Assembly: GCA_016781885.1 (NCBI GenBank)
Contig: JADDPM010000061.1
Span: forward strand, 1-13,260
Length of the DNA: 13,260 bases
From: Rubrobacter sp.
GTDB lineage: Bacteria; Actinomycetota; Rubrobacteria; Rubrobacterales; Rubrobacteraceae
Direction of reading: 5' to 3'
Part shown: positions 1-6,490 of the stretch, in pieces
How positions within the stretch are numbered: the stretch's first letter is position 1
Layout of the letters: each line of letters opens with the position of its first letter
Program-made: the position numbers and the translations under genes
Notes under the pieces: model-generated
What the model saw: the letters and a program-made list of their open reading frames with translations, nothing else
Told to the model about the DNA's origin: nothing
The model's database searches: none

Positions 1-744
1 TATAGTGGCGTAGGACGCGGGGTCCATCCACATCGTCGGGGAGTACGCGCCCATACCGCCGGTGTTCGGCCCCTCGTCGCCGTCGTAGATGCGCTTGTAG
101 TCCTGGGCCGGGACGAACGGCAGGATGTTCCGCCCGTCTGTGAGAGCGAAGACGGATGCCTCCCTACCCGTGAGGTATTCCTCGATCAGGATCCGCTCCC
201 CAGCCGCTCCGAACGCTCCCGCGAACGCGGCCTTGACGGCGCTCTCGGCCTCCTCGTAAGAGCCCGCGACGATGACGCCCTTGCCAGCCGCTATACCGTC
301 TACCTTGACAACAACCGGATAGCTGTCGCCCGGCGAGAGCGAGCGCAGGTAGGCGAGGGCCACGGGCATCCTGTCGAAGGTCTCGAAGCGCGCCGTGGGG
401 ACTCCGGCATTACGCATGAGCTCCTTGGCGAAGACCTTCGAACCCTCGATGCGGGCGGCGGCGCGTGAGGGGCCGAAGATCTTCAGACCCGCCCCCCAGA
501 AAGCTTCGGCGATCCCGCCTATAAGCGGTGACTCGGGACCGACGACGGTGAGGTCGATTCCGGTTGTTCTTGCGAAATTACGCAAGGAGATCAAGTCGTC
601 CGCGGGGATGTCCACGAGTTCGGCGAGGTGGGCCATGCCGGGATTGCCGGGAGCCGCGAAGATCTCCTCCGCCCGCGGGCTCTGCGCCAGGGTCTCGACG
701 AGCGCGTGCTCGCGCCCGCCGCTACCTACGACCAACAGACGCAC
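1..744 (-). CDS. purD: Phosphoribosylamine--glycine ligase, C-terminus off the window
   Basis: PurD is an ATP-grasp enzyme that joins glycine to 5-phosphoribosylamine to give GAR, the second step of purine synthesis in the cytoplasm. The visible 248 residues begin MRLLVVGSGGREHAL, the typical PurD N-terminus. They continue with the conserved stretches APGNPG, VVGPESPL, FGPSRAAA, VVKVDGIAAGKGV, EEYLTGREASVF and GPNTGGMGAYSP, all in order and uninterrupted. The family is usually about 420 residues, so roughly 170 C-terminal residues lie beyond position 1. The start is GTG at 744-742, 4 bases after the purA stop, so the two genes are almost certainly co-transcribed and probably translationally coupled. 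Nothing in the visible part looks damaged. Confidence 0.96.
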   Translation of the reverse strand, partial: MRLLVVGSGGREHALVETLAQSPRAEEIFAAPGNPGMAHLAELVDIPADDLISLRNFARTTGIDLTVVGPESPLIGGIAEAFWGAGLKIFGPSRAAARIEGSKVFAKELMRNAGVPTARFETFDRMPVALAYLRSLSPGDSYPVVVKVDGIAAGKGVIVAGSYEEAESAVKAAFAGAFGAAGERILIEEYLTGREASVFALTDGRNILPFVPAQDYKRIYDGDEGPNTGGMGAYSPTMWMDPASYATI

Positions 745-748
745 GTTC

Positions 749-2035
749 TCAGGCCCCTGCCCGCTCGACTATCGCCTGGTCCCGCTCGGGGCCGACGCTG
801 ATCATGCACAGCGAAACCCCGAGCTCTGTCTCGATGAACGAGACGAAGCCTTTAGCCTCCTCGGGCAGATCCTCGCGCCGCCTGCAACCCGTCACGTCCA
901 CGCCCCATCCGGGGAGAGACTTGTATACGGGCTGAGCGTGGTGGAGGTCGGTCTGGCTCATCGGGTACTCGTCCACCCTCTCGCCGTCTATCTCGTAGCC
1001 CACGCACACCTTAACCTCCTCGACCGCCGAGAGCACGTCGAGCATCGTCAGGGCGAGCGTGGTGATGCCGTTGACCGAGGCCGTGTACTTGATCGCCACG
1101 AGGTCCAACCACCCGCAACGTCGGGGTCGGCCAGTAGTAGCCCCGTACTCGTTACCGACCCGCCGCAAGGTCTCCCCCATCTCGTCGAAGAGCTCCGTCG
1201 GGAAGGGACCGTCCCCGACCCGGGTTGTGTAGGCCTTCGTCACCCCGATCACCTCCCCCAGAGAGGTCGGTGGTATACCCGTTCCGACGCACGCCCCGCC
1301 CGCCGAAGGGTTCGAAGAGGTGACGAACGGATAGGTCCCGAAGTCGTTGTCCAGGAGCGTGGCCTGCGCCCCCTCCAGCAGAACCGGCTCGTCCCGCTCG
1401 ATGGCGCCCCGCAGGAGCGCCCCCGTGTCGGCGACCATCGGCTCCAGCAGGTCGCGGAAGGACAAGAGGTAGTCGGCGATCTCGTCGGGGACATAGGGGT
1501 CCTCGCCGTAGACGTTCGTGATCAGGGAGTTCTTCTCGCGCAGGGCGGCTCTCAGCTTCGCGCGCAGTATCCCCTCGTCGAACACGTCCTGCACCCGGAT
1601 GCCGACCCTCGCGATCTTGTCCTCGTAGGCCGGTCCTATCCCCCGATTGGTGGTACCGATCTTGGCCTTGCCCAACGCCTTCTCGCGGTACCCGTCGAGG
1701 CGGACGTGGTAAGGAAGGATCAGGTGCGCCCGTCCGTCCACCTTCAGCCGTCCCCGAACCTCGATCCCGCGGTTCTCCAGCGCCGAGACCTCCTCGGCCA
1801 GAACCTCCGGGTTGACCACGACCCCGTTGCCGATGGTACACACCACCCCCTCGCGCACGATGCCCGAAGGGATCAGGTGTACGACGAACTCCTCTTTGCC
1901 GACCCGGATCGTGTGCCCCGCGTTGTTCCCGCCGGAGTAGCGGGCCACGTAGTGCGCGTCAGATGCCAAAGCGTCGCAGACCCGCCCCTTGCCCTCGTCT
2001 CCCCAGGCCAGCCCGAGTACGACCGTGGCGCTCAT
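749..2035 (-). CDS. purA: Adenylosuccinate synthetase
   Basis: PurA converts IMP, aspartate and GTP to adenylosuccinate, the first committed step to AMP. The protein has 428 residues, normal for the family. Visible signatures are WGDEGKG at 11-17 (GTP loop, with Asp13), GGNNAGHT at 35-42 (with His41), GTTNRGIGPAYEDK, VTSSNPSAGG, GVTKAYTTRVGDGPFPTE and GATTGRPRRCGWLDL. Asp13 and His41 fall on the numbering of the catalytic pair in the E. coli enzyme. The ATG at 2035 places WGDEGKG at the usual distance from the N-terminus. An in-frame ATG at 2140 would add 35 residues, but it overlaps the probable -10 box and the extra residues do not look like PurA. A weak GGGG ribosome site precedes the chosen start. 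purD follows directly. Confidence 0.97.
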   Translation of the reverse strand: MSATVVLGLAWGDEGKGRVCDALASDAHYVARYSGGNNAGHTIRVGKEEFVVHLIPSGIVREGVVCTIGNGVVVNPEVLAEEVSALENRGIEVRGRLKVDGRAHLILPYHVRLDGYREKALGKAKIGTTNRGIGPAYEDKIARVGIRVQDVFDEGILRAKLRAALREKNSLITNVYGEDPYVPDEIADYLLSFRDLLEPMVADTGALLRGAIERDEPVLLEGAQATLLDNDFGTYPFVTSSNPSAGGACVGTGIPPTSLGEVIGVTKAYTTRVGDGPFPTELFDEMGETLRRVGNEYGATTGRPRRCGWLDLVAIKYTASVNGITTLALTMLDVLSAVEEVKVCVGYEIDGERVDEYPMSQTDLHHAQPVYKSLPGWGVDVTGCRRREDLPEEAKGFVSFIETELGVSLCMISVGPERDQAIVERAGA

Positions 2036-2130
2036 ACGGCTACCCCAAAGGATCTGAACTCGGGTAAGGCGAATCGGCGGCGGGAGCGTGCGATACGTAA
2101 TAGAGCCTCGCGTCCTTGCAACACAGCCGC

Positions 2131-2159
2131 AATGTAGCATAGAAAGTCCGGGTTTTAAA
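2131..2159 (-). promoter_or_regulatory. Probable sigma-70-type promoter for purA-purD
   Basis: On the minus strand, TTTAAA (2159-2154, 4 of 6 matches to TTGACA) is followed after 17 bases by TACATT (2136-2131). TG stands one base before the second box, making an extended -10. Transcription would begin near 2124, giving a leader of about 90 bases. The position supports the internal purA start. This is pattern reading only. Confidence 0.4.
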
Positions 2160-2216
2160 TTCGTGCTGAATGAGTAGTGGAGCGACGCTACCCGCAGAGC
2201 GACTTCGCGCCCCTCC

Positions 2217-3527
2217 CTACCCCTGATCTACTATGCTTTGCAGCTCCCCCTGGAGGGTCTCCAGCACCTCTTCGACCGGCACCTCGCCCTTCAGCGCGGC
2301 GTTGAACCGTTCGGTCATCACCAGGGACATGTCCGAGTAGTACGGCGAGACCGGGCGGGGCCGGCTGTTCTCTAAAGACTCGCGACCCAAAGAAGCGACC
2401 GGGACTTTGTCGAGCAACTCCTCGTCCTCGTAGAGGCTCTTGAGGGTGGGCAGGCGGGTGCTTTCGAGGGCGAGCGTCTTCTGCTGCTCCGGGGCGATCA
2501 TGAACTCTATAAAGGTCCAGATCTCCTCGATCCTGTTCTCCGAGGCGGCGTTGACTAGGAAGTTCCATCCGCCGAGGCCGCTGAAGCTCTGCGCCCCGCT
2601 ACCGCTCACCGGGATCTGGGCGATCCCCACCTGCTCCGGCGTTACCCGGGACTGGTCGGGATTGGAGAGGAGCCCGTAGACGAAGGGCCAGTTGCGCATA
2701 AAGACGACGTTGCCGTTCGTGAAGGCGGACTGCGACTCCTGGGTGGAGTAATCGCCCGTCGCCGTCGGGGCGATGCCGTCCTCGATCATGCTGCGCCGCA
2801 ACTTCAGCCCCTCGACCGCCTCGGCGCTGTTCACGACGACCCGGCCCCCGTCCAGTACCTCGCCGCCCGCGTTCCATATGTGCTCCAGGCCGTTGACCAC
2901 GCCCCCCTCGTCCTGTGCCCCCTGGAAGACGTACCCGTCGTACTCCTCACCCGAGTAGGCGCGCACCTTCGCGACCATCTCCTTCATCTCGTCCCACGTC
3001 TTCGGTGGCTCCGAGAAGCCGCTCCCTTCCAGCAAGTCCTTGCGGTAGTAGAACATCCCCGCGTCCGTGAACCAGGGGACCCCGTAGGTCCTGCCCTCGT
3101 AGGTTATCGGTTGCAAGGGTCCGTCGAGGTGGTCCGCTTTCATCTCGTCAGTAAAACGGTCGGAGAGATCGACCAGAAAGCCGTTCGCGGCGAACTGGGC
3201 CGGCCACACTACGTCCCCCCCGATCACGTCCACGCTGGATTTCCCGGACTGGAGCTCCGAGAGCATCTGCTCGAAATACTCGTCGCTGGCCGCCGGCGTC
3301 TCGCGCCACTCGACCTGGACGCCGCCTTCGTGCTGCTCGTTGAACCTGTCGATGAGCGTCTGCAATCCCCCCGAGTTATCCGGGCCGAAGGTGAAGGTGA
3401 TCGTATCTCCCTCATTCCCCCCTCCCCCGCAACCGGTCGTACCGAGCATCGCCGCCCCTGCGAGCCCCACCCCGCCCAGCTTCAGGAACTCCCGCCGGCT
3501 GATCCCGGCGCGCCTCTCTCTTCTCAT
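2217..3527 (-). CDS. Orphan ABC-transporter sugar-binding lipoprotein, Tat-exported (family 1 solute-binding)
   Basis: This is a 436-residue extracytoplasmic binding protein resembling the maltose/trehalose/multiple-sugar class. The N-terminus has a twin-arginine signal: SRREFLK with Arg11-Arg12, then a hydrophobic core. It ends in a lipobox GTTGC with Cys33, followed by a Gly linker. It should therefore be exported folded and anchored as a lipoprotein. The mature part has the usual family-1 pattern: an ITFTFGPDNSGGL opening, LIDRFNEQH, DVIGGDVVWPAQFAANGFLVDLSD, TYGVPWFTDAGMFYYRKDLL, and a C-terminal FIEFMIAPEQQKTLALESTRLPT. ATG 3527 is chosen because it starts just before the Tat motif and GAGGGG precedes it; the longer frame to 3584 adds 19 residues that do not fit. 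No permease or ATPase gene adjoins it, so the partners are elsewhere or it is an orphan. The exact sugar cannot be told. Confidence 0.9.
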   Translation of the reverse strand: MRRERRAGISRREFLKLGGVGLAGAAMLGTTGCGGGGNEGDTITFTFGPDNSGGLQTLIDRFNEQHEGGVQVEWRETPAASDEYFEQMLSELQSGKSSVDVIGGDVVWPAQFAANGFLVDLSDRFTDEMKADHLDGPLQPITYEGRTYGVPWFTDAGMFYYRKDLLEGSGFSEPPKTWDEMKEMVAKVRAYSGEEYDGYVFQGAQDEGGVVNGLEHIWNAGGEVLDGGRVVVNSAEAVEGLKLRRSMIEDGIAPTATGDYSTQESQSAFTNGNVVFMRNWPFVYGLLSNPDQSRVTPEQVGIAQIPVSGSGAQSFSGLGGWNFLVNAASENRIEEIWTFIEFMIAPEQQKTLALESTRLPTLKSLYEDEELLDKVPVASLGRESLENSRPRPVSPYYSDMSLVMTERFNAALKGEVPVEEVLETLQGELQSIVDQG

Positions 3528-3644
3528 GCCCACGTCCCCTCTTTCCGAGTAATAAATCCCTCTACCGAGGGCAGCATAGTCCACGCGCCGCCCCCGCGCA
3601 CCGCTCGACCCGCTCTCGCTTTCGTGCGTAGCTCCGAGCTTACG

Positions 3645-4412
3645 CTACTCGAAGAGCACCACGGGCTCCGTGTAGCGGCGGACGCGGTTGCGCTCCCAGG
3701 CCTGCCTGACGAACGTCTCCAGCTCGGCGTTGCGGGCGACAGAGTCGCCTTCCGCCAGGAGTTCGAGAGGGTAGCGGACGTTTAGAACGCGCTCCTCGAC
3801 CGTGAAGCGTGTGATCCCGGCCGGCAGTGCCCCGCCCCCGGAGACGACCTCGACGAGCTCTGCCGGCATGAAGCATCTGTAGAGAAGTACCGCTTCCCCC
3901 GTCGTCATCTCGACGCGCTTGCCGGGATCGACACGACGCACGAGCTCGCCACGCGGGTACGCTGCCTGCAACGCCCACAGCGCGCGGACCTCCGACGCCA
4001 GCCCCTCCTCGTGGCTCACGATGAATAATCTCTGACCCCCGTCAAAGCGCGCCTCAGCTAGAGGAGTGCGTTCGGGCGGGGCCTCCGAGACTTCGATCCC
4101 CTCGGCGGAATGGAACACCGCTTCGAGGCTCGCGGTGTCGAGCAAGTGGCCCCAGCTTGCGGCCCTCCCGGGAAGCTCGACGCGTTGGACGAGGGCGAAG
4201 CGACCGGCGAGCTCCCGCAGGGCGTGGACCCGGTGAGCACCGTCGAGTACCAGGTAGAGGCCCTTGCAAGGGGCGACGATAACGGGGTTGCGCTGCACGC
4301 CCTCTTGCTCGACGTCCTCCCGGACGCGGTCCAGGCGGGCGGGGTCGTGGGCCTCGTGGAGGACGAGACGCGAGAGCTCGACTAGTCGGAGGCGGCCCAG
4401 CGCGGGGATCAT
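3645..4412 (-). CDS. SbnI/SerK-like ParB/Srx-fold protein, probable free L-serine kinase
   Basis: The protein has 255 residues. The N-terminal third has a ParB-like layout: a basic/hydrophobic strand, LHEAHDPARLDRVREDVEQ, NPVIVA at 42-47 and LDGAHR at 56-61. Unlike DNA-binding ParB, the whole chain resembles Staphylococcus SbnI, which phosphorylates free L-serine to O-phosphoserine, and archaeal SerK. Shared features from memory are LHE with Glu20 (the reported essential SbnI residue), DGxHR, a mid-region Trp87, PAGITRF at 197-203, LN-x-x-x-PLELL at 210-219, and the C-terminal RYTExVxLxE at 246-255. The match at both ends and the equal length argue against a chance ParB-domain hit. No siderophore or cysteine genes are nearby, so its pathway is unknown; the product could feed serine or phosphoserine metabolism. 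The ribosome site is poor, but the ATG fits the SbnI N-terminus. Homology is fairly sure; kinase activity is inferred. Confidence 0.75.
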   Translation of the reverse strand: MIPALGRLRLVELSRLVLHEAHDPARLDRVREDVEQEGVQRNPVIVAPCKGLYLVLDGAHRVHALRELAGRFALVQRVELPGRAASWGHLLDTASLEAVFHSAEGIEVSEAPPERTPLAEARFDGGQRLFIVSHEEGLASEVRALWALQAAYPRGELVRRVDPGKRVEMTTGEAVLLYRCFMPAELVEVVSGGGALPAGITRFTVEERVLNVRYPLELLAEGDSVARNAELETFVRQAWERNRVRRYTEPVVLFE

Positions 4413-4435
4413 GAGCTAGCGGAGAGTTTGCTACA

Positions 4436-4460
4436 AGAGAGGCCGGGCTTCCGGCTCTCT
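4436..4460 (-). terminator. Strong hairpin at the end of the 48-residue gene, probable terminator
   Basis: AGAGA and GCCGG (4436-4446, with G4441 bulged) pair with CCGGC and TCTCT (4451-4460) around a 4-base loop, giving about 10 base pairs. It overlaps the last base pairs of the upstream gene's stop codon on the minus strand. It lies just before the serine-kinase-like gene. The U-tract is weak (CTCTCTTGT), so it may attenuate rather than fully stop transcription. Confidence 0.5.
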
Positions 4461-4605
4461 AGCGGTCCCCTCCTAAGCGGCTAAAGAGGAAGTCCAGGAT
4501 CACGTACCCGCCGAAGAAGAAGGCGGCGATGACTACCATGAACCCTATGATGCCGAGCAGCAGGTAAATCGTGTCCAAGAGGATCCAGACCTTTCGTATG
4601 TCCAT
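4459..4605 (-). CDS. Small single-pass membrane protein
   Basis: The reading frame encodes 48 residues beginning MDIRKVWILLD. A long hydrophobic stretch follows (about residues 11-40, IYLLLGIIGFMVVIAAFFFG then a second short hydrophobic run), and it ends in a basic/acidic tail, RLGGDR. It would form one long or two short membrane helices. The frame stays open upstream to 4743, but that part is the antisense-free reading of the tRNA gene and is not protein-coding. The ATG at 4605 is the first plausible start after the tRNA; no good ribosome site is visible. It sits 29 bases after the tRNA and may be read from the same transcript. I do not recognise a family. The hydrophobic pattern makes it likely but not certain to be real. 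Confidence 0.5.
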   Translation of the reverse strand: MDIRKVWILLDTIYLLLGIIGFMVVIAAFFFGGYVILDFLFSRLGGDR

Positions 4606-4634
4606 CGGCGGGACGCGCGCCCCCGCTAAAAGAG

Positions 4635-4708
4635 TCGGGACGGCCGGATTCGAACCGGCGACCACTCGGCCCCCAGCCGAGTGCGCTACCTGACTGCGCC
4701 ACGTCCCG
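4635..4708 (-). tRNA. tRNA-Pro(GGG)
   Basis: All four arms fold. The acceptor is CGGGACG with CGTCCCG, and C1-G72 with discriminator A73 is typical of bacterial tRNA-Pro. The D stem is GCGC/GCGC. The anticodon stem CTCGG/CCGAG closes the loop CTGGGGG, giving anticodon GGG with G37. The T arm is GCCGG-TTCGAAT-CCGGC. The 74 bases exclude CCA, which is not encoded: CTC TTTT follows A73, and the T run may aid termination. It reads CCC and CCT proline codons. Confidence 0.97.
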
Positions 4709-4721
4709 ACGCGCTGCCGAA

Positions 4722-4730
4722 ATAATATCA
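4722..4730 (-). promoter_or_regulatory. Extended -10 box for tRNA-Pro
   Basis: The minus strand reads TGATATTAT, an extended -10 (TG, one base, TATTAT). It would start transcription near 4715, about 7 bases before the mature tRNA 5' end at 4708. No good -35 box is seen at the right distance. Confidence 0.4.
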
Positions 4731-4742
4731 CGACGTACCTCA

Positions 4743-4751
4743 TGCTATCAT
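4743..4751 (+). promoter_or_regulatory. Extended -10 box placing the transcript start at the next gene's GTG
   Basis: TGCTATCAT (TG at 4743-4744, TATCAT at 4746-4751) is an extended -10 box. A start 7-8 bases after it falls on 4758-4759, the first base of the GTG at 4759. No ribosome-binding site precedes that GTG, so the message is probably leaderless. The box lies back to back with the tRNA promoter. Confidence 0.45.
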
Positions 4752-4758
4752 CGCCGAC

Positions 4759-5139
4759 GTGGCGCGGGCCGCGACGTACATCAGGACGGACCCCGAGGGC
4801 GAGTTACCCTCCACGCAGGAGCAGCACGAGGCCCTTCGTGCGTTCGCCGCGAAGGAGGGGCACGAGGTCGTGGCGCGCTATGAGGACCTAAAAGCACCGG
4901 GTCTGCTCCTCTACCACCGTCCCGGCCTCAAAGCGGCGATCAACAACATCAAAGAGGAAGAAGACTGGGAGGTACTGCTTGTCGCCCATCCTCGCTGCGT
5001 CTCTGATACGGAGTCCGCCGTACACGAGTTCGTCCACAAGCTCTCCCTCTACAACAACCGCCTGGAGTGCCCGACACGCACCTGGGAGGAGTTTCTCTCG
5101 GCGATGAAGGCATACAGGCGCGAGATGAGCCGCCGGTAA
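4759..5139 (+). CDS. Stand-alone serine-recombinase N-terminal domain lacking the catalytic serine
   Basis: The 126 residues follow the order of a resolvase/invertase catalytic domain. ATYIRT at 5-10 stands where Y-x-R-x-S is expected, STQEQHEALRAFAAKEGHEVVARYED at 18-43 corresponds to the S-x-x-x-Q-x-x-x-L helix and second strand, and RPGLKAAINNIKEEEDWEVLLVAHPR at 54-79 corresponds to RPGL...vlv-x-x-x-dR. The nucleophilic serine position holds Asp11 (YIRTD), and the usual LDRLSR loop is AHPRCVSD, keeping one Arg. There is no DNA-binding tail; the chain stops at about the length of the catalytic domain. It is thus unlikely to cut DNA by the usual chemistry and may be a domesticated binding or regulatory domain. 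It appears to be leaderless. The family call rests on pattern and order, not on a search. Confidence 0.7.
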   Translation: MARAATYIRTDPEGELPSTQEQHEALRAFAAKEGHEVVARYEDLKAPGLLLYHRPGLKAAINNIKEEEDWEVLLVAHPRCVSDTESAVHEFVHKLSLYNNRLECPTRTWEEFLSAMKAYRREMSRR

Positions 5140-5146
5140 AAGGGCT

Positions 5147-5174
5147 GTGAAACACAGGCGGCGTTCGATAGTAT
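5147..5174 (+). promoter_or_regulatory. Probable promoter of the 122-residue membrane protein, leaderless
   Basis: GTGAAA (5147-5152, 4 of 6 matches to TTGACA) and TAGTAT (5169-5174) are 16 bases apart. Transcription would begin at about 5181-5182, which is the GTG start itself. The -35 box lies inside the small palindrome CTGTG-AAA-CACAG (5145-5157), which could be an operator. Confidence 0.4.
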
Positions 5175-5181
5175 TACACTG

Positions 5182-5550
5182 GTGAGCTTTCTTCTGACAG
5201 TCCTGGGAGTCTTGCTATTGCTCCTATCGCTCGCGGGGATCGCGGTCGGCTTTTTTATGGCGCTCGACCGACGTATGCGCGAGCCCGGCATCTTCTTCGC
5301 CCTGTGGTGGCTCCCGGCGGTCGCGGCGGCCGGGGGTATACTCATGCGCGATCCCGTCACCTTCTCCATCGGCGCGCTCTGCTTCGTCGTCGCCGGGGTC
5401 GCGCTGGCCGTGGAGCATCGCGGCTCCCGCAGACCGGCCAGGGGCAGGAAGAGAGATTCCGAGAATGCTGGCAAGCCTACCCTCTTCGACAGGGCGAAAC
5501 GCCGGTTCTCCGGATGGATGAAGGCCTGGGAGTACCGTAAGGTCTCGTAG
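5182..5550 (+). CDS. Small membrane protein with basic cytoplasmic tail
   Basis: The 122-residue protein starts with a strongly hydrophobic helix (FLLTVLGVLLLLLSLAGIAVGFFMAL, about 3-28). Two more hydrophobic segments follow (about 36-52, FFALWWLPAVAAAGGIL, and about 58-77, VTFSIGALCFVVAGVALAV). It ends in a 45-residue basic tail rich in Arg and Lys (HRGSRRPARGRKR). By the positive-inside rule the tail should be cytoplasmic. The GTG start has no ribosome-binding site but has a -10 box at leaderless distance. I recognise no family. It lies 42 bases after the recombinase-like gene and may form a loose cluster with it and the next small membrane gene. Confidence 0.75.
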   Translation: MSFLLTVLGVLLLLLSLAGIAVGFFMALDRRMREPGIFFALWWLPAVAAAGGILMRDPVTFSIGALCFVVAGVALAVEHRGSRRPARGRKRDSENAGKPTLFDRAKRRFSGWMKAWEYRKVS

Positions 5551-5617
5551 CGACGATGCAGACACAGAGTATTGCGGGAGTTTGGGGAGTTCATGGGAGG
5601 ACAAAGGGAGGCGTGCG

Positions 5618-5899
5618 ATGGCGCTGCTACGGACTGTAATCATGTTCGTCATCATTGTAATACTGGCCCACATGGGGCTCGCTTACGCGGGCATAGACGA
5701 AAACCTGAACGGCTTAACGAGCGGCATCTATAGCCTCGGACGCCTGCTCGAAGCCCCCGCCCAGGTGGTCGTAGACTCTCTACCAACCTCCGCGGAGCAA
5801 CAACAGAGCATCGTGGAGCGCGGCCTCTACTTTATCGGCTTCGCCGCCGTAGGAGGCTATTTCGTACTCTTCCTGCTCCTGGGGATAGGGCGCAGGTAG
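5618..5899 (+). CDS. Small two-helix membrane protein
   Basis: The protein has 93 residues. It opens with MALLRTVIMFVIIVILAHMGLAYAGI, a membrane helix or signal anchor. A polar middle of about 45 residues follows (ENLNGLTSGIYSLGRLLEAPAQVVVDSLPTSAEQQQ), and it ends in a second helix (LYFIGFAAVGGYFVLFLLLGIG) and RR. The frame opens at 5582, but the real start is the ATG at 5618, because AAAGGGAGG (5604-5612) stands 5 bases before it. The polar loop probably faces outside, with both ends in the cytoplasm. No family is recognised. A weak CCTGC/GCAGG stem at the gene end followed by TTTTTT (5900-5906) could be a terminator. Confidence 0.75.
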   Translation: MALLRTVIMFVIIVILAHMGLAYAGIDENLNGLTSGIYSLGRLLEAPAQVVVDSLPTSAEQQQSIVERGLYFIGFAAVGGYFVLFLLLGIGRR

Positions 5900-6086
5900 G
5901 TTTTTTAGTCGCCAGCTATCAGCTTTGGGCCAGAGTTTCGCTGCCGGTGCTGCGCTCGCGCCCGAAATATACCGTTGACCTTATGCGTTGCTCTTCGAGA
6001 GACGCACAAAATACCTGCCCGTTTGCGATGGTCATGGACGCTTGTTCCGTCTACGCCGTCTTTGTACTGGCTAACGGCTGGTCACT

Positions 6087-6490
6087 TCAAGGTCTGAAAC
6101 TCTCAACGAACTTCTGGTCTATGCGATGTTTAAGCTTCCAGGCGAGGCGGCTACGCCAGACCAGGGTTGAGTACGTAGAGGAAGCGTTTCTGGGGTTTAT
6201 ATCGGGCGAGCGGTTCGTCTTCGAGGGTCGCCTGGAGGCTGTGGAAGATCATGGGTCTCTGGCACACGGCGAAGACGTCGAGCTCGGGGAGGGTCTCACC
6301 CTTGTGGGAGATGCAGTCGCCGCCGAAGAGACGCCTGTCGCCATCCCCGAGTGGTAGAGGTACGGCGAAGGATCTACGAGGGTGGCACGGAAGCTCCGCA
6401 GGACGAGCTCCTTCGTGCGGGGCAGAGAGTAGCGGTGGGCCTGGCCGCCCCGGCGAAGATGATATGCGCTGCGCGGGTTCGGTTTCTCAT
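6087..6490 (-). pseudogene. Relic of an FAD/NAD(P)-dependent oxidoreductase (NDH-2/SelD-N-like), internally deleted and frameshifted
   Basis: Four pieces in different frames read in the order of a pyridine-nucleotide-disulfide-like oxidoreductase. Piece 1 begins at ATG 6490, MRNRTRAAHIIFAG. Piece 2 (about 6448-6333) reads GGQAHRYSL, KELVLRSF, ATLVDPSPYLYHSGMATG, the N-terminal FAD region where GGGHAH and YSGM-x-x-G are expected. Piece 3 (about 6345-6150) reads LFGGDCISH, LDVFAVCQRPMIFHSLQATL, ARYKPQKRFLYVLN, the C-terminal GDC / Gp-x-x-x-N-L / y-x-P-q region. Piece 4 (about 6152-6087) reads WRSRLAWKLKHRIDQKFV and ends SFRP-stop. Pieces 2 and 3 join directly, so some 250 residues between them are lost. 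Of a family length near 380 residues only about 130 remain. It cannot make the enzyme. Flanks 5900-6086 and 6491-6674 show no gene. Confidence 0.75.

Noticed and set aside
395..2137. 580-codon open frame on the plus strand opposite purA and purD
   Set aside because: It is the antisense shadow of two well-identified genes in GC-rich DNA; the translation is low-complexity Arg/Pro/Val-rich and matches no family.
2880..3785. 301-codon plus-strand frame opposite the sugar-binding protein
   Set aside because: Antisense to a clear gene and running on into the intergenic region; no start signal or protein-like pattern.
3645..4412. ParB chromosome-segregation protein
   Set aside because: No helix-turn-helix or C-terminal dimer domain, no parA beside it, and the C-terminal half matches SbnI-type proteins.
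5947..6357. 136-codon plus-strand frame
   Set aside because: It lies opposite the oxidoreductase relic, whose minus-strand reading has recognisable motifs; no ribosome site.
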